Shown here: in pieces, positions 24,402 to 34,600 of the stretch
How positions within the stretch are numbered: position 1 is the first letter of the stretch
Layout: each line of letters begins with the position of its first letter
NCBI GenBank assembly: GCA_037976565.1
Contig: CP137682.1
Location: forward strand, 24,513,973-24,577,972
Origin: Mesocentrotus franciscanus
Lineage: Eukaryota; Echinodermata; Echinoidea; Camarodonta; Strongylocentrotidae
Length of the DNA stretch: 64,000 nucleotides
Direction: 5' to 3'
Position numbers and translations under genes: made by a program
The notes under the pieces: model-generated
The model's input: the letters and a program-made list of their open reading frames with translations, nothing else
Databases searched by the model: none
Told to the model about the DNA's origin: nothing

Positions 24402-24591
24402 TATGTGTGTGTGTGTGTATTGGGTTTTTATAGACGTGTATCAAACAGATATGATTATTTATGTCTGGGGACCGACCTTTAACGTCACCATCCGAAAGAC
24501 GTGACTCAGTTTCGAACCTGCATGCGTCCTCGGCTGAATCAGTTTGTAACTTCCATTGTTAGCTGGATTACAGGCGCACGCCACAACGCCT
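24402..24591 (-). repeat. Possible SINE with 7SL RNA-like head
   Basis: On the minus strand, starting at 24591, the sequence GTGGCGTGCGCCTGTAATCC resembles the 5' (Alu) domain of 7SL RNA. It is followed by AGCCGAGGACGCATG and a B-box-like GGTTCGAAACT. The 3' part ends in TTGATACACGTCTATAAAAA, CCCAATA and (CA)n at 24403-24418. The same tail (TTGGGTTTTTACAGACGTGT, preceded by (GT)n) occurs at 10982-11033. A chance match to 7SL is possible; it is a repeat-family member in any case. Confidence 0.45.
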
Positions 24592-24593
24592 AG

Positions 24594-24756
24594 TTAGGGA
24601 CTTTTAGATTTACACGACGAGAGCGTGGACTGCCGCTGTGACATTGTGTTAAGGCACTGGGCCGTGCCCGGCAGTGCCTTAAAAGGACGTCACATTAGCT
24701 TAAAGGATGTCACACGGGGCGGTCCACGCTCGTCGTGTAAATCTAAAAGTCCCTAA
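24594..24756. mobile_element. MITE with TTAGGGACTTTTAGATTTAC ends
   Basis: Left arm 24594-24630 and right arm 24722-24756 are inverted copies over 35-37 bases with one 2-nt indel (GAGAGCG against GAGCG). The centre contains AAGGCACTGGGCCGTGCCCGGCAGTGCCTTAA, itself a hairpin. No coding capacity. It lies next to the 7SL-like sequence. Confidence 0.75.
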
Positions 24757-24876
24757 TATCTAATGTAAGCAAGCGTCTTTTATACTCTACGGGCGGCCGG
24801 ATTCAACGGTCAATTAATTCGATCAATAATTGGAACAATAACGGACAAGGCATATTGTCCGAAGCACACGGTGCTC

Positions 24877-24995
24877 AACCAATCAGCGGGCCGCTGGCTC
24901 GGCTCGCCTGCTGGGCGGGAACAATATAGCATGATTAACCAATCAACGGGCCGCTGGCTCGGCCTGCCTGCTGGTTGGGATCAACCGGTGCGGGC
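24877..24995. repeat. Short tandem duplication with CCAATCA motifs
   Basis: Two copies of AACCAATCA.CGGGCCGCTGGCTCGGC at 24878 and 24938, each followed by CTGCTGG. It is near the 3' end of the PLE. The CCAAT motifs could be part of the element's own regulatory region, but this is only suggestive. Confidence 0.5.
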
Positions 24996-25657
24996 CGGCT
25001 GGTCGGGGAGTGTCATGGCGGCGTATCGTAAGCATCCATAATTCGGGGATATCGATCCCGTTGTCTCTGTTGAAATTATTGGGATTGAGACGAATATTGA
25101 TAGCTTCTTTTACCCTCCGTGTGAACCAATGCATTTCTTGGGAAAGGCACTGAACCCGTCCCAGTCTGGCTGATGCTGGTTATCCCAAGCATGTTCGGCT
25201 ACGGCTGAGTTCGGCGGAGCCTGTCGTCCCTCTTATTCTCAGTGATTCTTTCTGATATCGGACGGGCAGTTTCAGCGATGTAGGATCTATCACATCCTTT
25301 GCAAGGGATGTTGTACACAATGCCGTCCCGTCTGTGTTGAGGAATTGGATCCTTGGGGCGTGTTAGTAGTAGGGTGGTATCTGATCTGAAAACCGTTCGG
25401 ATGCCATGGCTCTCTATAGGCGGCGCTTGAGTTGTTGGGAGACACCATCAATGTAAGGCAAGACTGTGAATGTTATGTATTCCTTTTGATCTTTGGGTTC
25501 CGACGTTCTCTTCTTGGTGTTGTGTACAAAGCGACGTGGGTAACCGTTAAGACTGATCAGGGCACTGCATGCGGACACGGGTCCGCTCTTTGCATGGCCG
25601 TTGTGGACTTGTCACAATGCGTGATGCTCTATCAAATAGACATTTCACTAGACCTCT
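24950..25657 (-). pseudogene. PLE C-terminal connector and GIY-YIG endonuclease remnant
   Basis: Minus-strand translation shows VLPYIDGVSQQLKRRL (about 25460), then GIVYNIPCKGCDRSYIAETARP (about 25330), which is the GIY-YIG module with its second motif altered (YIAET instead of the usual YIGET). It continues, after a frame change, as RRVKEAINIRLNPNNFNRD and IPELWMLTIRRH (about 25110-25020). Several stops lie between the pieces. Confidence 0.75.
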
Positions 25658-26250
25658 CTACACCGATATGGGATGGTGAGAGTCAAACGCTATGTACTGG
25701 TCTGTGTGGGTAGGCTTCCTGTAGACTGAGGTGGAGAGCCAATGGTAGTCGTGTCTGTGAACTAAAGTGTCTAAGAATTCTATCTTCTCTTCACACTCCA
25801 TCTCCGATGTGAACTGGATGGATGGTTGGCGGCTGTTCATGTGTTTAAGCAGATTATCTGTTTCAGAGCTGGAGACTATGAGGTAGGTATCATCTGCGTA
25901 TCTCTTCCAAACACGAGGCATGCAAGAGAGGGGACATGATTGTGTCTAACGCTTCATCTTCCAAACTCTCCATGTATAGGTTGGCCACGACAGCCGAGAC
26001 CGGACTGCCCTTGGCTGCCCCTTCTGTTTGTTCATAGTATGAACCTTTATACAGAAAGTATGTGGAACGAAGGACAAACTCGAGGAGTTTGGTGAGTTGT
26101 TCCGGTGAGAGTGCGGTACGGGTAGGCAAATTGCTGTCTGATTGCAAGCGTTGCCGAAGTGTTGCAGCGGCGCACGAAACGTCGTGATCTTTTAGATCCC
26201 TTGTTGACCATACATTGCGAGACAAACGAATATCACTAGCGATATTATTT
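25658..26250 (-). pseudogene. PLE reverse transcriptase fragment
   Basis: Two overlapping frames. The first (26250 to about 25921) has TRTALSPEQLTKLLEFVL, YKGSYYEQTEGAAKGSPVSA and VVANLYMESLEDEAL, which are the AKGSP and NLYME fingers of PLE reverse transcriptases. The second (25921-25658) has the catalytic WKRYADDTYLIV and KIEFLDTLVHR..YRKPTHTDQYI. The frame changes around 25921. The N-terminal RT part is missing, so the copy is 5'-truncated. Confidence 0.82.
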
Positions 26251-26410
26251 TCGATAAAGTCCAGTCTATTTACATGATTCATGCTTCTTCTTGTCAGCAT
26301 TATCAGACCATAATATTGATATGAGCGTGCTTTTGACTCGTGACAATAAATGATTTCTAAAAACATGCGAAATACTATTTATAGGATAAGTGCTTTTAAA
26401 CACGCTTTTA

Positions 26411-26540
26411 GATCCGAGAGGTAGTGCATTAGCTTCTCAGTATGGTGAGGTGACAGGACAGGTTGAATAAAGTGAATATTAATATCAACATATTTAACTG
26501 AAGTATTACTTATGTTAAGTACTATAACATCATGATGGTA
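26411..26540 (-). pseudogene. LRR module remnant E18
   Basis: The stretch TTAGCTTCTCAGTATGGTGA at 26430-26449 and the following AGGACAGGTTGAATAAAG match the acceptor side of a module. The acceptor AG has become AT (CACCATACTGAG). The exon is truncated after about 30 bases, at a junction with intron sequence near 26411. It cannot encode an LRR. The neighbouring 24.2 kb and 26.3-26.4 kb segments are the rest of the same decayed module. Confidence 0.6.
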
Positions 26541-28500
26541 TGTCATCAATATATACTTAGACTATCATGGGCTTTCATTTAGCTAGATTGAAAGAAACAC
26601 AGAATGAGTTAACCGAATATTTTGTAGAAGAATGACATGGTGTGCAGGAAAAGAGAGTGAAATGGATCATATAATCTAATTAATTTCCTTCAATCAAAGG
26701 TTACGTGTTGCATGCCCTTTGAATTTTTCTTTAACCTTTTTAAAATAGAAAGATAAAAAGCGTGTTCTTCCATTCAAGTATAACAACTCAATGATATAAA
26801 CAGATATTAATTAAATCTAGGATAACAGAAGAGCATAACGTGCGAGACAATGAAATATAACAAAAAGATGAAGGGAATTTATTGATAATTGATAATCATT
26901 ACATAACTGTTCTATTGTCATATGCCATATGAAAAATAGAGCAAACTGATGTATGATCATTAATAGTTCCTACTTAGCATTTTCTTTCATAAAGCAGGGA
27001 CACAAGGAAACATTAGAGAAGTGACGAAAATAAGGCAATATGGGGGAGATTGAAAATAACCGAGAGAGAAAGAGGGAGAGAGTGATAGAGAGAGAAAGAG
27101 AGAGAGAGACAGAGAGAGGGAGAAAAGGAGAGAGAGAGAAAAGGAGAGAGAGAGAAAAGGAGAGAGAGAGAGAGAGAGGGGGATTTGGTAAGAGCTAAGA
27201 AAGATGGGGTGAGAATGTGATATTTACATTATGTCATATGTGATAAATACATACAGAAAATGGCAATAGAGAGGGGACAGGATCTGTTTGAGCAAATGAA
27301 TCTTAATACACTATGCACATATTATGAAATAACGTGAAATTTCAGATTCAAAGAGAAACCTGGATCTCCAAATAACAAAACAAATCATTATACTTCATAC
27401 AAATTGCTGAAGTAAAATATTCAGAAATGAAATTTTCCCGAAGCGGGAAGAAAGATAAATGACATTTCAGTTTACTTAGGAAGTTATGCACAGCAGAAAC
27501 ATTCTTTCTCATTTTCTAACCTTATAAGGCTATTTTCATGTGAATATTTATGTATTCATTACATTTGATGGCAGATCAATTATGTTTTCCGAGGTTTGGC
27601 TGATCAAAAACAAATATAAGATCATTTAAAGAATAACAAGGCACATTCCACCACTCCCGATAATATTTATGATGTAAACTGTTATTAGCACATCCTCCCC
27701 CTAATTACTTAATTTGATTAATTGTATGTTGAACAACCACAAAAAGTCTACAACATTGATCTATGTATTTCAGCGAGAAATTCACTTTTTGGACCCTAAT
27801 TTACGAGGGTGGGTAGGACGGCGGGCGATACTGTTTTACCTTCTCTCCCTTGTTAATTTGACAGTAACATTTATATGATTCCGATATGATATTACTTGTT
27901 CAACGTGTTCAATATTGTAATAAGACTAGTACAGCTATCAATGATGGATAATTATTTGCAATCATGATCATAATTAAGGACCGACTTTCCAGTCTAACAT
28001 AAGAATGGCGTCCAGCTTTATCTATTGGGCTTTATATATATTTCAAGATGTGAATCCAGTTGCCACTTCTATTTATTTTTGAAGTTTGGCTTTAACATCA
28101 CCAGAAAATTTGTGAGAAATTATTTAAAATTCAATATTTTGACTACTTTTAATAATTCCTAACTAAACAGAAAAAGCAATTCATTTTCATCGGTTAGAAA
28201 TTGTCGGTGGAAGGGGGGTTAACTGCCCCCTTGACCTCTTTACATATACATATTTATTACGCTAGTGCGACGAGGCTACTTAATATGCAATTCTACTCGA
28301 ATGATGGGTTTCTTGTAGACACTGGCATACTGGTGGGGGTAGAGCTCAGCACTGCTGCCCCCAGTACATGTATACATGTATAGCATGTTTAGGCGGAGAG
28401 GTGCATTCCCGAAATCGAATAATTATCTACTTGGTAAATAAACGCTGACTATCGCCATGAGAGGGGAGATAAGGTGTGAATATTGAGGTCAGACTTTGAT
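26541..28500. other. AT-rich intron sequence with a GA-rich tract
   Basis: No gene recognised. A long (GA)n-rich tract lies at 27060-27182, including several AAAGGAGAGAGAGAGA units. The rest is AT-rich unique sequence. Confidence 0.6.
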
Positions 28501-29726
28501 TAATGACCTGTGTGGCCAAAAGTGTCTTTCATGCGGATTTCCAAATAAGAAAACGTGAGGGGGGGGGGGTCGCTATGATGCAAATTTGGTACACAGTAAC
28601 ATGCACACAAAAAAAATCTCATTTGAGCGAGGGGCCGGATGGTATTACCCCCTCTCTCTGTCTCTCTCTCTCTCTCTCTCGCTCTCTCTCTATTTCTCTC
28701 TCCCTCTCTCTCTCCCTGCGGCAATTCGGTAGTGAGTCCAAGGTCTCGCGGGATGTTGGTCTCGTCCCGTAACGATAGTTTATCATAATTATGTTGAAAA
28801 AGGGACAACTCTCTTATGTTTAGTGGGCAGGTCACATCGAATTCCCAAATGAATATCAGTCCCAGACTTGGGGCTGGGGGAGGGGGAGGCTGCTGCTCCT
28901 TCCTTTCCAAAAGTGTTTTAAGACAAAAGAAAAGAAAGAAGAATATAAAGGGAAAGAAAATATGGTGTAAAACAAAATACGTCATTTCTACTCTTTATTT
29001 GTTTAACCCTGCAACTTTCTTTGATAATACGCTTGGTACTATATATACCGTCATGCCATTATCCAGCTACTTAATTTTGTAAGTCCTCTTGTGTTAAATA
29101 CAGGGGATCTAGAAAATATTGAATTTTCTTAGTAACTCTCCTACCTTATGTTTTCTGACCGCAAGTCTTTGCTTTCAATTATCAAAATTTCCTTAAAAGA
29201 AAAAGGGAACTCCTCTCATACCCCAACCAAGCCGCCTTTACTATAGGCTTATACAATATCATGATTTCTCTTTCCAAATTGAGGGAAGATGGGTGAAATA
29301 TTACTGGGAAAAAAATGCGGCAATTCCGGGTAGACTACGGGATATATCCACAGGAAGTTGTGTAAGTGGTCTCCCTACCCATAAATAATAATTAGAAATA
29401 AGCATTATTTGTATGATAAATAATGAGTTAAAGTTCTACAAGACAATGTGACACACTATTCAGATTTTAAAGTCGTCTAGAATGCAAAGTTTCACTTTTG
29501 ATATGCCTTCTCGCATAATAATTTGACTTTAAAATTAAAAAAAGAGATGTTCGCCGTTGTTATATATTATAGAATTTCTAGATAGACGGCGCTATAGAAA
29601 TGCCTATTATTATTATTATTATAGAGAGGACTGAGTCTCCTTTCCGAAAGTGGAAGGTCGCCCAAATTAAATGATACTTAACGCTGCCTATCCACCATGA
29701 ATAGAGAGGAAAAAGGTGCATATTAA
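28501..29726. other. Intron with (CT)n tract and a SINE 3' tail
   Basis: No gene recognised. (CT)n run at 28651-28718. GACGGCGCTATAGAAATGCC followed by (TATTAT)n at 29585-29622 resembles the 3' tail of tRNA-derived SINEs; no head is visible. The longer open frames here are translations of the CT repeat. Confidence 0.5.
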
Positions 29727-30251
29727 AGGTACTATGTCCCATTTGCAGGCCAAAAATGAAAAGGTTAAATTCCAACGGCATTTGAAAGACAATACTAATT
29801 TAGAACTTCCCTAAAAAGGGGGCTTGAAAATGTCTTTAAGTGGGAAAATAACGACTATTAGTTGTCGAATCGACTTAGGAGCTATAGAGCCAGTAAGTAA
29901 TAGTCTGATTTTTCAGACCATTGTACCGAATGGTCGTACGTTTTATGCTGCGCAAAGATTCAATCAGTTTAATTTTGGCCATTACAAGAAGTGGGTTATT
30001 GATGTAGACAAATGCTCATGTACCCTTTACAGCTCATTTTATGTATGTTATTACCAAAGATGAAAAAGCCAGTCAGTCACTCAATAGTGTCTGACAGTGA
30101 AGTCTAGCAAGTAAACGGGTTTCCTTGCATAATTTGAATATTAGGACACTGCTAACGTTTAAATTTCACAGATAGGACATACATGACATATTCATAATTC
30201 CTGCAAAGTTCTACAGAATTTGATGTTGGCTGCAAAAGGGACATAGTATCT
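29727..30251. mobile_element. TTAA-flanked MITE, AGGTACTATGTCCC ends
   Basis: TTAA at 29723-29726 and 30252-30255. Left end AGGTACTATGTCCCATTTGC; the right end on the other strand is AGATACTATGTCCCTTTTGC. A TTAA duplication is used by piggyBac-like and Kolobok-like transposases. No open frame of note. Confidence 0.75.
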
Positions 30252-31049
30252 TTAAGTCCAGACCTAGATATACATTATCTGTGGTTCAAAATGTTCCATA
30301 GTACAAAGCGTGACATTTTGAAAGCATTTTGAAAATAAAATATGTATTCAACCCATGGAGTTGCTATACTGTGAAATGTTTTTGAAATAGAATAGCTGCA
30401 TAGACTATTTATTTCAGGAAAGGGCGGATGCAACCCCCCCATCCCCGCCATCCAATTGATACCGTAGCCCTTTCTGGCTCGACTCCCTCAAAATGTTTGG
30501 CTCATTACGCCACTGAGCGTGTGTGTGTGTAACAACAATTGCGGCAGGAGAATTGTAAAAGTGTAGGGGCGCACTGGCGGCAAGTAAAAGCGTCAAGGAA
30601 ACATTTCTTCCCATCCCGAATGGAAAATGTCCTGCGTCCTATAGTGTGTGAAGTGCAAATATAATCTTCTATCCCTATGGAAAAAAGCGTCAATAAAGAT
30701 TAACCTAAATAAACAAATCAGATGAAGAAAAAGAACAAGAACAAGAAGAAAAAGATGAAAGTGAAAATGATTTCTTCCAGTATTGGAGGGTCGCAAAGAC
30801 CTTGACTGGGAGTCAGATTTTCCTTGATGTCTCAAGCACCTCCACATAGAGAAAAAGAGAAAATTGACAGAGAAAGATACATATCAATGATAAGTAAAAA
30901 GGAAAAGGAAGAGAAAATGAGTAGAGCTGAAGGAAGAGGAGAGCAAGACCCTTTTTACAAGCCCTTTTATGATGCTTGGACTTCCAGCCTTTGTGAAAAG
31001 AAGTGACCGAAATGATGAGTGTAAATAACCAAATTTTTCTTTACCTTAA

Positions 31050-31607
31050 AGGGATAGTTGAGTTTTGTTGCAGAGCGCGCTACACAAAATAATTTTGTGT
31101 GAGATAATGAAAAACTGAGTGTCAAATTTGAAAGAATATACAATTCAAATGACAAAATCATCTTTGTTTGATCAAACTCGGTTCAGAGACGGCTGAAATA
31201 TCCATAAAAATAAAAATTTTAAATATTTGTGGTGTCCCACAAATATTCGGTAATTTTGAACCAGCCGTTGAAAAACGAGATAGCGTCTAATACGTTTTAT
31301 TCCAGCCAATGCCAATATTGGCTTTTTGTTGGCTTTTTCGTGTTGGTTATAATACGCACAACCAGCCGGCCTGTGTATTGTTATTATTGATTAATTAAAT
31401 AATTAACGGTTACCGTATCTTTTTTTAAGTGGAGCTGAATTGGTATGATCGTATTCAATCTAAATTCACACATTTTGGGGTCTAAAATTACCTTCAAAGC
31501 AATTTTAGGTTCTAAAAGGGCACTAGAAATGTCATAAATAAGAATAAGAGCAATAACCGTGCACTTTGAAGGCATTTGCGGTCTTAAACAAGAACCCAAC
31601 TATCCCT
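31050..31607. mobile_element. TTAA-flanked MITE, AGGGATAGTTG ends
   Basis: TTAA at 31046-31049 and 31608-31611. Left AGGGATAGTTGAGTTTTGTT; the right end on the other strand is AGGGATAGTTGGGTTCTTGT. It lies just downstream of the first LRR exon in the NLR intron. It is short enough to be non-autonomous and has no transposase. Confidence 0.75.
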
Positions 31608-31695
31608 TTAATAAGCAACAAATAGCATGCAGCGATTAAGGAATAATGATAATTATGATATAGGATTCATCAACGTTAATATAATAATCATAAAC

Positions 31696-31884
31696 CATGG
31701 ACTGTGGAGCTGCAGCAGACATTCCTGTGTAGAATTTGTTATCCAGTTTGGTTCGAATGGTCAACTCTCGTAAGTTCTGCAATGTGAAGAGACCTACTGC
31801 TGCTGCTACATCAGATGATGATGCGTTCGCTTCGAAGTACTCGCTAACACCCAATGTTTCACGAATCGAGGAACTTCTTCTTAC
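31696..31884 (-). CDS. First LRR exon after NACHT (divergent)
   Basis: 189 nt, 63 codons, phase 0 at both ends. The acceptor is TTGTTGTACAG before 31884 and the donor is ATG|GTTTATG at 31696 (weak). The peptide contains LFTLQNLRELTIR, then KLDNKFYTGMSAAAP. This aligns residue by residue with MPNLRSLNL..VKLSDEFYSTMATEAS of the downstream array exons, so it is an LRR of the same family with strong divergence. It lies about 560 bp downstream of the NACHT exon and is the only LRR exon on that side of the transposon cluster at 23-31 kb. It may be a conserved capping unit, while the array units evolve by turnover. Confidence 0.68.
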
Positions 31885-32439
31885 CTGTACAACAAATGAA
31901 TTTTAGCATTCAATCTATAAATGATACTTTCAATAATTATAATCAAACATACCATGCTAATGGTTTGATTTGTGAAAACAATTCTTATAGCATGTATTTG
32001 TTTGTAAAAGGAATAAAACAACACAGCAAGTTATTTTTCTTGATGTCTTCACCATTAGGCCGCTAGATTCTGACAGCATGTATTATGTAAATAACATGGA
32101 TACAAACACACATTCTTATCATCACGAATTATGGAAGGTGATATGGACAGGACAAATCAGATTTAGACTTATCGTTTGTTTTAGTTATATGTAATAAGCA
32201 TATCTGAAAAGTGAATAGCTATATTGAGGTAGTTATGGAGGGCATATTCAATATAGAATGACCTATATTTTCGACATATTTTCGACGGTATAATGTGTAG
32301 TTTTCCTTCTGTTTGTAGCCAAATTTGCATATGTAATTACTGGAAGCTCAACAGGTGACAGTATTCCCTCTATATAATACAATTTACAATTAGATGAATG
32401 AAAATAAGATACGTCTATAATTCTATTCGCGAAACTTAC

Positions 32440-33979
32440 TACTTCCTTCCCTATTGGTTCCAGTGTGAAGAGAAATGCGGCGTTTGAAAGACTAGAAGTA
32501 AACTTTAGAGTTGTCTCCATCTTCAACCGTTCCTGACGGGTTCAATGGCTTCTGTATCATGATATTCAAATGCACACTGAATGAAGAACTCCATGTCATC
32601 AACCTTCTTGCATAGGGCTTCCAGGACCGACTTTCCTACTTCACCTCCATGAGCTGCAGTGAAGTACAAGACATATATGAATGCCCTGTGGTCCTTTAAC
32701 AGCGTGTGTGTCAAGATTCTGTTGAATTCCGAACGATTGAGGTTATACAGCGATGCAAGGTATATGCTTGCGGTGTGTTCCTGCAGTAGCTTGTGAGGGA
32801 AACAGAACTCTTGAATGAATTGCTTTCCCTCTTGTTGTCTGATTTCCTTTGAGGCCAACCTCTTTTTCCCACTCAGAATCCCAACCTGACATGCCACTGC
32901 TGCAGCCTCATCGCAGGCTTCCATTTCCTCTTTGGTGAAGATGAGCTGATTTTTTAGCAACCCCTCGAAGGCCACACGACCAACCTTTGTAATGGCTTCA
33001 ACAGCCTTCTCCATATGACATTGATACCCTCCCTCTCTGTCAGTGTATCTTGACGAATATTGTTCCCTAAGAGCGAAATCAATCTCTTTCATCAGTTGGG
33101 AGATTGTTTGTAGCTTCTCAGTTGTTTTGCGCTTAGATTCTACTTCCCACATGTAACACAGCATACAGCAAAAGATTGGGAATGGTGCCATAAACTCAGA
33201 AACTACACTGCTAGTGTTTATGAAATGGATGAGACTGGATGCAGAAGCTGTGTCATTTTTGAAATACTGTTTGATGTATTTATTTGAGTTTTCTTTCGTA
33301 AAACCCTTAACCAGTATGACGGAGTACTTTTCATAAATTTTCGGAATGCTCTTGATTTGATCAGCTCCAAAAGGACGTGAACTAATGAGAACGGATGTGT
33401 CAGTGAATCTCTCCCTTCTTGCGATTGAGACGATAGCAAGTTTATGGTTTGGACATTTTATGTCCATTTTAGCCTCGTCCAGTCCGTCCAGTAAGATCAG
33501 AACTTTCCTTTGATTCTCCTTGATGTATTTATCGATCCATTCCCCTATAATTTCTGTGTCATCTGGGAAATGATTCATAACGATATCACCAAAGAAAGGG
33601 CTATCTTCTATGTCTCGAAATGATTCGTGAAAGAGAAGAGTGATATCTTGGAAACATTTACCCATCGCCCAATCGAGAGCTATTTTTGCAAATAATGTCG
33701 ATTTGCCCACACCAGCTTCTCCAAGAAAGGCTAACCGTGTTATGATTCCTTTATCAGTCTTTTTTTGAATGAAACTGAACAGATCCTCATATCGAATTTC
33801 TTTTTTCTGATCTCTTTTACACCCTGACATTAAAATGAGACTGACGAAGATGTGCTGCAGCAATGTGCGTGATTCGGGGTCCATAGGAGATACTTTGACT
33901 TCGCGAAATTCTTCGATATATCTAGCTTGTAACTTCTCTCTTAATCGTTGTACTTCGTCAGGCATCCCACCATGTTCAC
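32440..33979 (-). CDS. NACHT ATPase exon of the NLR, with one frameshift
   Basis: A single large exon. The acceptor CCTTTTCAG lies just before 33979 and the first in-frame Met is at 33965. From that Met the residues show: a linker helix at 1-75, Walker A GEAGVGKST at about 82-90, Walker B VLILLDGLDEA at about 155-165, a sensor-1-like TSVLISSRP at about 190-198, then winged-helix and NACHT-associated helical segments to about residue 480 (..FCFPHKLLQEHTASIYLAS..). These are the nucleotide-binding and oligomerisation parts of a STAND NTPase. The open frame stops at a TGA at 32523. The next frame carries on with LKMETTLKFTSSL..LFTLEPIGKEV and reaches a consensus donor GTAAGT at 32439. The exon is 1540 nt, exactly one base short of preserving phase 1 in and phase 0 out, so one deleted T in the run at 32518-32524 explains the break. 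It is either a pseudogenising mutation or a sequence error. Confidence 0.9.
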
Positions 33980-34600
33980 CTGAAAAGGAGAGGATCAGAA
34001 CAGAATGATGTGTCAGATATTAACATCTCAACGTAGTACCGGGAGGGGGGATGCATGGGGCTACATCTAGACAAATATGTTCACGCCTCCCTCAAAAAAA
34101 GTACAAAAACGGAGAAATAAGAAAGGGTCTACTACCCCAATTGTCATTATGAGTCTATTGATTCCATCCAATTTATATACGGTCAAGCCATTTTCGCAAC
34201 ATTGTACTTAGCCATATATAGCCCTTCAATCCAGATCATATGTTTTTTATTTGTACCTCCACACAGTTCACGTTATTAGCCTATTTAGGTTCGTGAAGTT
34301 TCTTCGAAAACCGAGGGAAGATAAGCGACAATCAGTGGACAATTAGGGAGTATCTGACAACCCATCCTGACGTAAATCGTTGTCAATGATTTGTGTTTTG
34401 CAATATGTCCAGTCATACTACACCCTAATGACAAAGTTTGAGTCAGAGTTAATGTGTAAGCAAAGACAGACCGAACGGTACCGCTAGACCAAGTCACATC
34501 GTCCCAACTGTTTGGTTCTTTTTTATGCTGCTTGTGGATACACAAGACACGATTACTGAATACTGTTACCACCCATGTGATGTAAATGGGTACCTGGTAG
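33980..34600. other. Start of the giant NLR intron (unique part)
   Basis: The 3' end (sense) of the Death-NACHT intron, next to the NACHT acceptor. No gene recognised. Confidence 0.5.

Larger units (their letters stand above)
24255..26254 (-). mobile_element. Penelope-like retroelement (PLE) with inverted terminal repeats
   Basis: Two-kilobase insertion flanked by the 13-bp direct repeat TAAAGTCCAGTCT at 24242-24254 and 26255-26267, inside a decayed LRR module. The minus strand encodes reverse transcriptase pieces and then a GIY-YIG endonuclease piece, the order of Penelope elements. An arm of about 102 bp at 24285-24386 (TCGAAAATAATATCGCTAGT..) recurs in inverted orientation at 26154-26256, matching the pseudo-LTRs known in this group. 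Frameshifts and stops show it is dead. A MITE and a possible SINE are inserted near its 3' end. Confidence 0.8.
1..26540 (-). repeat. Tandem array of LRR-exon modules (about 1.0-1.1 kb each)
   Basis: Seventeen recognisable modules plus one remnant, interrupted by the insertions at 6.3-13.2 kb and 23.3-26.4 kb. In sense (minus) order each module has a conserved intron block, a CT-rich tract (GA on the plus strand), a short AT-rich stretch, the acceptor CACATCACCAG|ATTGAG, a 55-codon LRR exon, the donor AAG|GTATAC and a further conserved block that includes a plus-strand segment near CCTTGTCAGCATGGCCAAAC. Exons of 165 nt that start and end in phase 0 can be joined in any number. An alternative upstream acceptor at TTAG|ACATGTCG would give 227-nt exons that cannot be spliced to one another in frame, so the inner acceptor is preferred. 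Modules differ in age: some neighbours are nearly identical. Confidence 0.75.

Noticed and set aside
24545..24591. Human Alu contamination
   Set aside because: Only about 25 bases are Alu-like; the rest differs from any Alu, and the tail matches another locus in this window.
28500..28985. 161-codon minus-strand frame with an ERERERE stretch
   Set aside because: Driven by the (CT)n tract at 28651-28718; no family resemblance.
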